Source of the DNA: Owenia fusiformis
Taxonomy: Eukaryota; Annelida; Polychaeta; Sabellida; Oweniidae
Length of the DNA: 60,000 nucleotides
NCBI GenBank assembly: GCA_903813345.2
Contig: CAIIXF020000001.1
Location: 15,831,915 to 15,891,914, forward strand
Direction: 5' to 3'
The position numbers and the translations under genes are program-made. The notes beneath the pieces were generated by a model, which did not search any database, was not told the origin of the DNA, and was given only the letters and a program-made list of their open reading frames with translations. Below are positions 1 to 9,853 of this stretch, piece after piece (the first letter of the stretch is position 1; every line of letters starts with the position of its first letter).

Positions 1-1411
1 ATCCTATCGACACGGGATTTAAAGCAAATGGTCCATAGTTTTTTTTTTAATATTGATGTTGAATAAAAGTAACTTAAAACGGGATCGATTCCTTTTGACC
101 GAGGTTTTAAAATGGGCCAATTGTTGACAGACGGACGTAATTTGTTGCTGCTGCATCAGTGTCTTCATTCATTTTCTTCTTTCTTCTTCCTTTTTCTTGA
201 TTTGATTGTTGTCTTGATTTGATTCTTCAGGGTCGGACGGACAGACAGACTGACAAGTGAATGATTGCAATAGCTCACCATGTGAGCTAAAATGTCGAAC
301 ATGTATTTTTTCAACTTGCTTCAAATTGTCCAATTTTTTTTCAAAATCATCTACAAGTTATCAGAAGTTAAAATCTGACTTTAGAATTGAGATTTGACCT
401 TCATTGACCTTCTCAAGGTCAAAGGATTGTTATATAGTGGTCGCCCCCCTTCCTTGCCCTCCCATATCTATCTTCATTCTAGCCCTAATTTGTCCAGAGT
501 TAATTTTAGCTTCATAGACAACATTTAACAAGGCATTAACATGACGAAATATCACTACCTAGTTGATCACAATATTATTGTAGATGGTTTTGAAAAATGG
601 TCAATTTGAAGCAAGTTGAAAAAAGACCCTTAATTTAACCATGAAAATGTCGTTGAAGGTGGAATCTCAAATCTAAAGTCAGATTTGAACTTCTGAGAAC
701 TTGTAGATGATTATATATTAGATTAGATGATGGTAACCGTCTCGATATGATCATCAATTTATCATATAATAGTACTTGTACCTAATTCCCCATTAGGACC
801 ATTGGATCGATCACTTAACCAGTGAACTTTTTTCAAGTGTAATGTTTACCAGCCACTGCTACATTTTGAAATATTTGTTGACGTACCATAGTGGTCTGAA
901 ATTTTTATATTCCTGAAATTGAGACCCAGTAATGGTCGGACAGTCGGTGAGTGAGTGCAAAAATATGAATAAATAGAAGTATAGATAAAAATTTAAGGAG
1001 TACTTTATATTTATATTATGGACATTCCAGTGATACAATGTACTCTTAATTGCAAAAATTTACATTAGGTTTATCGATAGGTATTTGTCGTCGAATTGAA
1101 TAAATAAGTTATCTTGCACAAGTAAGGTAAATCAAATGACGAGTGTTATGATAGCATTTGAGGCTATTTATGAAACATTTGACATGGAAGATATTGATTA
1201 TCTGGTAAATCATGTTTATTGTATTTTATTTATATAGCGATTAGAAAGTATCGATCACTATACATGTAAAAACAGCAGCTCTCCGTAGCTGATAGCACAA
1301 TAGCAAACATTAAAAATAAATATAAATTAAGACTAATTAAAATTGAGCGCATCAGGAAAGGGGATTTTTAAAATAGAAACATCGTTTTGTTAAAGAACGG
1401 AGTGAATAGTC
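1..1411. other. Intergenic left edge with a rearranged satellite fragment
   Basis: I see no coding exon here. Positions about 304-420 and 580-720 carry two blocks of one repeat family in opposite orientation, with the motif CAACTTGCTTCAAATTG and its reverse complement. The order of sub-blocks differs between the arms, so this is a rearranged fragment and not a clean foldback. The same family forms the roughly 445-bp units at 31.3-32.3 kb. The last 150 bp before the glycosyltransferase ATG is AT-rich 5-prime flank with no recognisable core promoter. Confidence 0.6.
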
Positions 1412-2902
1412 ATGCATGATGTGAAACGGTCATGGGTGAGACTAAAACGATCAAAATGTGCTTATTTAGTACTCGCAATTATAGGGATCATCATCGGCAA
1501 ACTAATAATCAGTTATTTTCGGTTCAACAAATCTTCACGCTATAATGTGGAACCATTAAATGTATCTGATCAGTTTATTTGGGAAAATATCGGCAAACTC
1601 GCAACTGATGAAAGGGCACAACTAAAGAAAGTCACATCAGATAAATATATACAAGGACACGTAGGATTACATGTCCCATCAACTGGTATCACATGCAATG
1701 GTATATCATCGCCTAGTCATTGGGATGACGAATCCAGGACATTCCAGAATGTCTCGGACAGGCCTATCTATGTGTTTTCTGCGTTTCTGGACCACGCTTT
1801 GAATAATTTCAATAGCTCTGTCGTTCGTGTTGTTGCTGCAGGTCAGCAACGAATGTTTCACAATATTGGACCTATACATTGTATCCTGTGGTATGATGAT
1901 AAGGCTACTTTTGGCGTTCCAACTGGAGAAGCCAACTATGAAGTAGTTTATAAAAGTATTGGAGAGAGAGACATGTATACCGTTCACTTCATTAACTGCC
2001 CTATTAAGAGGAGATCAATGTCAAAACATCCATTCGCTGTATCAGTGGTGCCGTCTCCATGCCAACAACCTGATAACTATCTCACTGTCCTCAACGTACC
2101 CGATGATCGAGGTTATCAGGAGCGAGAGGACTTCGGAGTATGTGTCTCTCCTCTTTACAACCACGTCAATGACATTGTCCCGATGCTAGAGTTTATCGAG
2201 ATCCACAAAGCCCTCGGTGCGACCCGTATCACATTTTACGATATGGGTCAAGTATCCATGGGAGAACACGTCCGTGAGTTGATGGACCACTACGTTTCAC
2301 TTGGAATAGTAGAGCTTGTCCCGTGGGTGTACCCGCGTTCGCTGGATGTCAGTTACTTTATGCAAAGGGTTGCCCTAAATGACTGTCTATATCGCAACAA
2401 ACTGCAAGTCAAATACCTTGCAGTCAACGATCTGGACGAGTTCATGGTCTCTCGCACTAGCGACTATAACTGGAAGTTCCTATTGAATACCATTGAAAAG
2501 CAAGATCATAAAACACCAAAAGAAAACATAGGTGCATATTTGTTCCAGCATGTCTATTTTGGTAGAAACCGTGCTGTCCAAAGTAAAGAACCATTTTTCA
2601 TGACCCAGACTTCCTTCAAAAGACCGTCTGAACCCTTGCCACCTGGTAAAATTAGATGTAAAGCAATGTACAAGGTAGAAGCTGCCTACAGCATTGATAT
2701 TCACTTTCCATACAAACTATGGGCAGGATACACTGAGCGTATCATTGACCCGAAACTTGCTCTTCTTCACCATTACCGCATTGGACCTATGAACTTTCCC
2801 TCGGCAAAGGGGAAACATATTGATATAGTTGAGGATAAGACTATGACAGCATTTGCGAATAAGATAAAGAGTGCGTTTGATGATTATAAACAATCTAATT
2901 GA
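1412..2902 (+). CDS. Glycosyltransferase family 92 (DUF23) type II membrane protein
   Basis: Single-exon gene of 496 aa. A short basic cytoplasmic tail is followed by one hydrophobic segment at about residues 17-36, then a lumenal stem and the GT92 catalytic domain at about residues 240-470. Visible family signatures are VCVSPLYN (243-250), an invariant-type acidic motif NDLDEF (339-344) that would bind the metal and nucleotide sugar, and LLHHYR near 451-456. GT92 enzymes are Golgi transferases; the characterised Caenorhabditis member GALT-1 adds beta-1,4-galactose to core fucose of N-glycans. The acceptor here cannot be read from sequence. The ATG is the first in frame and directly precedes the signal anchor. 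Absence of introns is notable beside the multi-exon neighbours and may reflect retroposition. The family call is firm; the substrate is unknown. Confidence 0.9.
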   Translation: MHDVKRSWVRLKRSKCAYLVLAIIGIIIGKLIISYFRFNKSSRYNVEPLNVSDQFIWENIGKLATDERAQLKKVTSDKYIQGHVGLHVPSTGITCNGISSPSHWDDESRTFQNVSDRPIYVFSAFLDHALNNFNSSVVRVVAAGQQRMFHNIGPIHCILWYDDKATFGVPTGEANYEVVYKSIGERDMYTVHFINCPIKRRSMSKHPFAVSVVPSPCQQPDNYLTVLNVPDDRGYQEREDFGVCVSPLYNHVNDIVPMLEFIEIHKALGATRITFYDMGQVSMGEHVRELMDHYVSLGIVELVPWVYPRSLDVSYFMQRVALNDCLYRNKLQVKYLAVNDLDEFMVSRTSDYNWKFLLNTIEKQDHKTPKENIGAYLFQHVYFGRNRAVQSKEPFFMTQTSFKRPSEPLPPGKIRCKAMYKVEAAYSIDIHFPYKLWAGYTERIIDPKLALLHHYRIGPMNFPSAKGKHIDIVEDKTMTAFANKIKSAFDDYKQSN

Positions 2903-2934
2903 AATTAATGCTTTAGCTACTATAGTGGAATATG

Positions 2935-3552
2935 TAGTCTTGCATCAAGACTATCATACTCACGTTATAAGTAAACTATGTTCAGAGAAACAAGGAGGGG
3001 ATAGAATCAATAGTCTTGCATCAAGACGACTTTCATGTTCACCTTATAAATAAGCTGTTTGGGGAAATAAGCAGGAGGATAAAACCAGTAGTCTTGTATC
3101 AAAACTATTATACTCACCCTATAACTAAGCTGTCAAGGAAAATAGAGAGGTGGACACCGTAGGATTTTTCAGTATCCTTGTGTTAATTGATTTGCGAGGT
3201 AACTGATGCTGGCTGATTTTTATATTATACAATTTTTATATCTATTCAAATCGAATACCCACCTTAAGCTGATCAGGGACACAAGAAGGGGATATAATCA
3301 ATAGTCTTGCATCAAGACGACTTTTATGCTTACCTTATGAATAAGCTGTTTAGGGAAATAGGGAGGAGGATAGAATCAGTAGTCTTGTATCAAAACTATT
3401 ATACTCACCCTATAACTAAGCTGTTAAGAAAAATAGAGAGGGGGACAGAGGCTCAGTAGGATTTTTCAGTATCCTTGTGTTAATTGATTTGCGAGATAAC
3501 TGATGCTGGCTTATTTTATATTATACAATTTTTATATCTATTCAAATCGAAT
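2935..3552. repeat. Tandem duplication, about 291-bp period, with internal subrepeats
   Basis: Two long copies lie head to tail: a block beginning TCAATAGTCTTGCATCAAGA near 3008 recurs near 3299 and stays similar to the shared end TTCAAATCGAATA (about 3259 and 3552). Each copy contains shorter subrepeats starting AGTCTTG(C/T)ATCAA. A related isolated motif AGTCTTGCATC occurs near 8268. The block begins directly after the glycosyltransferase stop codon, so the 3-prime UTR probably runs into it. Confidence 0.75.
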
Positions 3553-4553
3553 AAGCTATTAGCAATATAATTCGATATTTCTGAACAAGAAACGCTCTGT
3601 TACATTCGTGTTTTCTGATTAATGTGTTTCTGATTGATCAGAATGGAAATAAATGAATTCAATATCCTCCCCCGGGACTACATGGGTAACGAAGTACAAG
3701 TCGTCGAATGTCCTATGTGTTTTAGAATATACCTTTTTACAGTGCATGTATGGCTGGCCGATGCACTTCAATTCAACTTCAATTAATTCAATGCGTTGGA
3801 GGTCAAGCCGTCAGCCGGCAGTTGCATTGACAAGAAATATGACAGAGTTATAATACAATTTGTCCTTTTACGTTATCATATTATCAAGTTCAAAAAAGAC
3901 ATCTGCTATCCCCTCCAAAATGTTGGTATCCTACTGAAGTCTCCCATGTCCCATTTGCTGGAGCATGTATATGATTGGCGGTAAGTACAAATAAGTACTG
4001 AAATGAATCATAAATGTCCGATCTAATTGTAATAATCCAGGAACACAATAATTCAAAAACAGGATTCATCACTCTATATATGTCCATGCTCAATCCTATG
4101 GGGGGGTCAGTTGCCGAAATGAACGCTTTTAAAAATACGTGCATTTTCCGGTATCACATCTCCCGGGAATCTATGACTTTTCGTTCACCAATTTCGCTAT
4201 ATCGAACAAATATATAACGAGAGTTCTGGTTCGTGCACTATATACATCACTCCTAGCAACCAGTTATATCAATCCGCGTAATGAAACAGCGTGTCTTTAG
4301 CCAAAAATTCGATAACCGTTGCCAAAGGGAATCGTATTGTATTTTCTTTTAGATCTTTTGGATGTTTTCATGATATTGTTAAAGTGATAACTAATAAAAA
4401 TAGCAAATGATTTATTCAATTTATATTTTTGCACGGAGGAATAACAAAGCATAACACTGCGTTGTTAGTCATATAAACAACAGCACACGGGAAAGCATAC
4501 ATTTCACTTTGCTTGAATATTATCTTGTTTCCTCTCGACAAAAAGGAATAAAA
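3553..4553. other. Intergenic and 5-prime flank of CIMIP2C
   Basis: No coding exon is visible. Near 3806-3822 lies CCGTCAGCCGGCAGTTGC, which matches the right terminus of the foldback element at 42.18-42.33 kb, so it is probably a broken copy of that element. Single RFX-like half sites (AGCAAC near 4254 and GTTGCC near 4318) occur upstream of the ciliary gene but do not form a full X-box. Confidence 0.4.
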
Positions 4554-7500
4554 ATGTCTCAGAGTGCAGGGACACTGATAACGACTAACAATGCGACTTA
4601 TATCCCACCTAGGTTCATGCCAGGGTAAGTTGAAGCATTTTATTACGCTTGTAAAATATAATTTTCATTTCCGGGTTCCTGACTGCAGTCAAGTTACTGC
4701 ATTTTTCCATCGAGATATGTATATTTTCAACCAAATATAAAAATACCAGACTAGAACAAAGAAAGAAAGACTTTGATCCAGAGAAGCCCCACATTCTTAT
4801 TTATTTCACAGGGGGCGTCTGTATTACAATGATACATTCTGTCTAATTCATATTTAGTACGAAGTGTCTGGAGTACCTTAAAATGTAAGGCTCTTTAGCC
4901 AAAATGCTAAAGAGCCTTAAAATTTAAGGCTATTTAGCTGTGAACATAGTGTTTTGGCTAGAGAGCCTTTGTGTTTATAATCCATGTTTATATTGTTTTT
5001 TATTGAAGTTTTCGTCATCTAAACAATAAAACAACACTCTCCAAAGTTTTTCAACCCAGAATGCCACTTAAAAATTTCACACATGTGTAGAGTTGCAAAA
5101 AACTTAGTCACATCATGGAGAAACACTCTGGTATAGTGGTTAGGGTGCTCGATATTCACTTCTGCGGCGTGGGTTCGATTCCCAGACTGAGCACCTTTTA
5201 TTTTGAATAACAAGCCGGAAGTTTATTCTCCGAGGTCTGGAAATTATGTACACAATTTTTTCTAGAATTCTTGGGCTTGCTCCATCGCTCAATCATCAAT
5301 GTTTAATGAAATTAATCACTTGTATTGGCTTTGCTATAGTCATGAGAATACAGGAAATCCCATTTTAAGATGGCAAGAAGTATGATGAAGACCTGGGGAT
5401 GAAAAAGGATCTTGTTTCTTCTAGATCAGCACATTTTGACGCAGTTTATCGTGAATGCAGGGACATCAGCCAAGGGACATCACAGAATACACTTCCAAAT
5501 ATATTGCTCATTAGATTTCAATGCTGATTTTAGAATTTTTCACGTGACGAGATATTTTTGCATAATATTTTCCTCACAAGTGAGAATTTAAGCACATGAG
5601 AGAGCACAAAGAAAATTTACAGTACAAGCAGCTGAGTACAAGAGGTGAACTGTCGAGGAAACAGCGGCTTATGCAACACAACAACAACATTTTTATCCTA
5701 GCCTCCAATCCATCAATAAATGTCTATACATCAAAATCTTTACTAAACAGACGTTGTGATTTATAGTGGATAAAATGGTAAAAATAACATTTTTCTGGCT
5801 ATATACGTGATTGCCTGGTCTTACACCTTCTCTGGTGAACCAGAGACATATATTTTCGATATATGCATGAGTCCGTTCAAAATCGATGTTTGAACCATTA
5901 AAAAGCCAAATTTAGACTGAGGATTGAAAAGGTTCTTTTATTTCTCTCGGTACACCGGAAGTAAATTTATGAGTCGAGCAAAAAGTGATAATGTTTTTTT
6001 ATGAAGTGGGGAAGTCAAAACAGTACTAATAGAAGTCATAGTAAGCATTAGAAGATCATTTAAAACCATATAAATCAAATCGACGGCAAAGTTAGTTGAA
6101 ATGACTGCAATCTTTATATGTTATCTTCTTCATCTTCGCGGACCTCAGAGAAGACACTTCCGGTTAAATAATCAGTGATTTTATCGATCAAAAAAAATTT
6201 CTTTTTGAATTTGTCTGATATCTGCTAATATGGTATGTATATTTGTGCTGATTGTTGAATTACAAAATAGGTTGGGTATAGAATATGTGAAAGTCGTTTG
6301 ATCTTGTCCCAGAAGCAACATTTCGTCATTTCTGTCGCCTGGAATTCCTTAAGGGCTCTCTAGCAGAATTGGCTATCAAAATGCTAAAGAGCCTTAAAAT
6401 TTAAGGCTCTTTAGCCAAAATGCTAAAGAACCTTAAAATTTAAGGCTCTTTAGCATTTTGGTAACCCATTTGGCTAGAGAGCCTTAAATTTTAAGGCTCT
6501 CCAGGCACGGCCTATTTAGTATCGAGTTTTCACTTTCAGTTCGTGGGTCCATGACACTATTTTTGTAGCTTCTTCCTCGTCATCATCAATCTGTTACTTT
6601 GTTACTCACTACATGTCTCTCATGCTTACAAGTATACAGTGGAAGCAAGTCAACAGAATTTTTACATTGACAAAATATAACGACTTATCGATGTGGAATT
6701 GTCTTTTTCTAGGTACCATGGGCATTGTCCAACATTAAAGTTCAGTTATGGGGAGACATATGGAAACTCAACCTCCAAGTACTTCCAAGATTACAGATCT
6801 GAAACATTGAACAATTCTCACAGTGTCTACAACAAAGGAGGTAGTTTCCCAACATTCTATTCACATAATCCTGATATTGTTATGAGCAATAGATCAAGAA
6901 CATGGGATAAGCGTTTAGCTGCTCCTCGCTATGAACTCTCACACACTCATCATGATAGACAAGAACAACTGGACAAATTCCATAAGGTAAGTAAAGCTAT
7001 TCTTCCCTTGTTCCATGATTGCATCTAGAGTCCCTCCACAACGACTGAATCAAACTTAAAAGTAGGCTATACCTGGTCAGTTTTCTTGAATTATTTTTAT
7101 TCTTGTATGTTCTACGCTGAGGACATCATTTTATATACGCTGAGGAAATGATAGCAGTACAGTCTGACAGTAGTAGAAATGGAGTGGACATGGTTTTTAT
7201 GTCACGACCAAAAGTGGTGGCAGGTGGTGACATTTTGCATGTTGATTCCTTGTTTACTTATATTTTAATGAAATCTCTAACTAAATTTTAATTGATTAAT
7301 TACTTTTATCAACTTGGTATGTATGAATATAGAAACATGGGCTTTTAATGTAGTGTGTCACATAAACAAAATGTCTTTATTTCAGATGTCGCATGCCCAC
7401 AGAGAGCACTACAAAGACACTACGGGTGAAGTCCCACGTATGGACCACTTTGTTCTACCAGTAAAAGCCGAGGATCAGTTCAAGAAACATTTACCATTGT

Positions 7501-9853
7501 GAGTATGGGTGTGCAGACAGTCTTTGTCCCTCCGTCCGTCCTATATGGCTATAACATGCTTGCTTTAGTATAAGATGCTAACATAAGAAATTTATTGATG
7601 TGTTTTATGTGTTTGATTTGTGTACAAATCGAGATGATAAGTCTATCAGTTAATTTCCACATGAAGTGACTCACTGGACAGTGTTTTAAATGTTATTTAA
7701 ACACGTAATTAAGTTCAGTTTTTTACTCATTTTGCATTTCTTTTGAATATTGGAATTTGAATTTGTTTCCGTTATCTTGATTAATTATTTTACCTGCACC
7801 ATGGAGACGCCAAGTATAATGTTCCTGGAACTGTATTTCTAGTTATAATGCTTTTAGAATAGTGCCATAGTTCAGGAACTGATAGATAGATGTCATTTCA
7901 ATCGATTGTATTGTCTCCAACTAGTTTTGATTGTGATGACAGCTATCTGTCTGACCTATATAGTGCCATGATTAAGAGAGCCATAATATATTCAATACTT
8001 CCTTCAACATATCCAATGGACGCAAGTCATTTATTTTAAGCACACCCATACAATGTAAGACATTTTAAGCACACCCATATAGTATAAAATACAAAGTATA
8101 TATAAGCATACCCATACAATATAAGACAATATAAGCAGCAACGTTCTCGGTGGATAGTAAAAAGGACTCTCAACAGCAACATACTCGTTTCAATTGTAAA
8201 ATGCTGTAATAACTGATGACTGATGGTGATATAGAGTCTTATGAGTAAATTAATAAATTGTGTGATAGTCTTGCATCGACCCCTTATAAAACACATATCC
8301 CCGAACAGTACACATGTGGTGGATGGTGGGGAGGGGGAGACTAGATGCAAGACTAAAATATGTGTGAATATAAAGGATATATCTCCTTTTGTTGTAACTT
8401 AATAATGTCATTAATTAATGATAAAAATATATTTGAATGTTGATTATTAATAAACTATCTGTGTTTTCACCTGTTTAATTTTTATAACAACACTATCTGT
8501 ATACAATCACTTTTGATACACTGTGACGTTTTCTGGAATTGTGCTGTGATATTTACTGGAGATTTCTACCAAATAACGTGAGTATATAATTTGCATGTGA
8601 TATAGATGTACTAATAGGATGTACTAGTGTTCTCGTTTGACTTGTTATTTTTTGTACTAATAGCTTCCTTTCTTTCTACTTAACCAAGTTTTATTTCAGG
8701 GTTCGTATTTCTATTTGAGATTTTAGACATGAATTCTAAATTAAAAACAACTGAGTAATAGAGAACCTCTATTCCATTGAACATGTGGTAATAAGTCAAC
8801 CCCTGCTTTGTATTGTAATGAACCCCTAATACTTCATGTGATCAACCTCCGCTTCGTATAAAAAACCTTCATGCTATAAATGATACACTACAAATGTATA
8901 GTCAAATTTGCTTCATGTAACAACACCCATTTTAATCTAATTAATCCCAGCAAAAGTCAGCGCCTGTTTTTTTTAAATAAACCCCTGCTTCGTGTGTTTA
9001 AACTCTGCTTTATTTTATAAACCTCTAAATGCAACCCCACTTCGTGTAATAAGCACATGCTCCATGCAATGAACCCGGCCCATAGAAACTCCCCATAGTC
9101 AAACTTTACTTCTTGCAGCCATGTCAGTATCTGCTTCATGTAATCTTGCAACCCACCACCTGCTCTTTGTTCTTGTCTAGGTAACAAAGTAGTTCAACAA
9201 AACTTTACATAGTTAATTTTAAAATTCCACGTTTTCCACGTTTTATTTCAGTTCAGTTTAGATTTGGGTTTTAGTCATAGGTCGGCAGAAAGATGGCAGA
9301 AGTGTTCGGTCTATCCCTTAAAGAGTAGACATACTACTATCGCCATCTTTCTGTCGACCCAAATTCATGGTTGAGTTACAAATTCATTTTGTGTTAAATC
9401 TGGTTAAATAGACTACTGAACTATGCTTTTAAACAATTACTATATAGGGATATGTCTTAATGTAATGTAATACGAGGGTTGTCCAAAAGTTCTTGACGTT
9501 TTTGCTCTTTCTTGAATATTCATCAATATTAACTATTTAATATACTGCAATTGCTGCAAGTGCTATTTATTATATCCTAAAATTTCAATATCATGCATTT
9601 ATGTTTAGTCTTAAAGTACAATTGCGCTATAGATCAAAAACTACACTATAAATTGAGCAAATGTACTGTATCATTTTGTAATGTGTCTCATACGGTACTT
9701 TCCAGCCTCATTAGGACCAATAAATACACCAACGATATCCACCTTCCATACCTCAACAACGTTGCTAGGCGACCACCGATAACAAAGAAGTGGTATCCCA
9801 AGTCGTGTCAAAGAGACAGAGAGATGAGAGACGTCTACTTTGAGGAGAGATAA
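4554..9853 (+). CDS. CIMIP2C: Ciliary microtubule inner protein 2C (FAM166C)
   Basis: Four coding exons: 4554-4624, 6713-6986, 7386-7498 and 9706-9853, joined by GT-AG introns with matching phases (2, 0, 2) into 201 aa, the same length as human FAM166C. Residues 24-41 carry the CIMIP2/FAM166 signature GYHGHCPTLKFSYGETYG. The N-terminus (SAGTLITTNNATYIPPRFMPG) and the C-terminal DVYFEER also match the family. CIMIP2 proteins lie inside axonemal doublet microtubules, where they stabilise the A-tubule of motile cilia and sperm flagella. The long introns carry SINE-like and palindromic repeats. Candidate polyadenylation signals follow near 10.26 kb. The family assignment is very secure, because all four exons align in order with the expected motifs. 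Confidence 0.95.
4878..4968. repeat. Palindromic AAGGCTCTTTAGC repeat, copy 1
   Basis: Intron 1 of CIMIP2C contains AAGGCTCTTTAGCC followed by its reverse complement GCTAAAGAGCCTTAAA, then a second partial unit. The unit can fold on itself. The same unit forms a longer array at 6348-6506, near the other end of the same intron. Confidence 0.75.
5110..5194 (+). repeat. tRNA-like SINE head
   Basis: The stretch has an A-box-like TGGTATAGTGGTTAG near 5128 and a perfect B-box-like GGTTCGATTCCC near 5171, spaced as in a tRNA gene. The segment GGTGCTC pairs with a terminal GAGCACC. The outer seven bases cannot form a normal acceptor stem with the 3-prime end, so I do not call a functional tRNA. A tRNA-derived SINE head or tRNA pseudogene fits better. 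Confidence 0.5.
6348..6506. repeat. Palindromic AAGGCTCTTTAGC repeat array, copy 2
   Basis: Several head-to-tail copies of a unit of about 46 bp alternate AAGGCTCTTTAGC with its complement GCTAAAGAGCCTT, separated by AAAATTTAAGG. The whole array folds into multiple hairpins. It lies about 200 bp upstream of CIMIP2C exon 2 and matches the array at 4878-4968. Confidence 0.8.
7499..9705. repeat. CIMIP2C intron 3 with two degenerate tandem arrays
   Basis: At 8035-8130 a unit of about 38 bp containing AAGCACACCCATACAATGTA recurs about three times. At about 8790-9165 a degenerate unit of roughly 25-30 bp containing AACCCCTGCTTCGTGTAA recurs about a dozen times with heavy divergence. Positions 9280-9297 and 9342-9359 form an 18-bp stem (GGTCGGCAGAAAGATGGC with its near complement) around a 44-nt loop. 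Near 9471 lies CGAGGGTTGTCCAAAAGT, which resembles a mariner-type terminus. No exon is visible between the splice sites. Confidence 0.6.

Noticed and set aside
4200-4330. RFX X-box upstream of CIMIP2C
   Set aside because: Only isolated half sites (AGCAAC, GTTGCC) are present, 60 bp apart; no full site with proper spacing was found.
5110-5194. Functional tRNA gene
   Set aside because: A- and B-box-like sequences are present, but the outer acceptor stem does not pair, so it is kept only as a SINE head or pseudogene.
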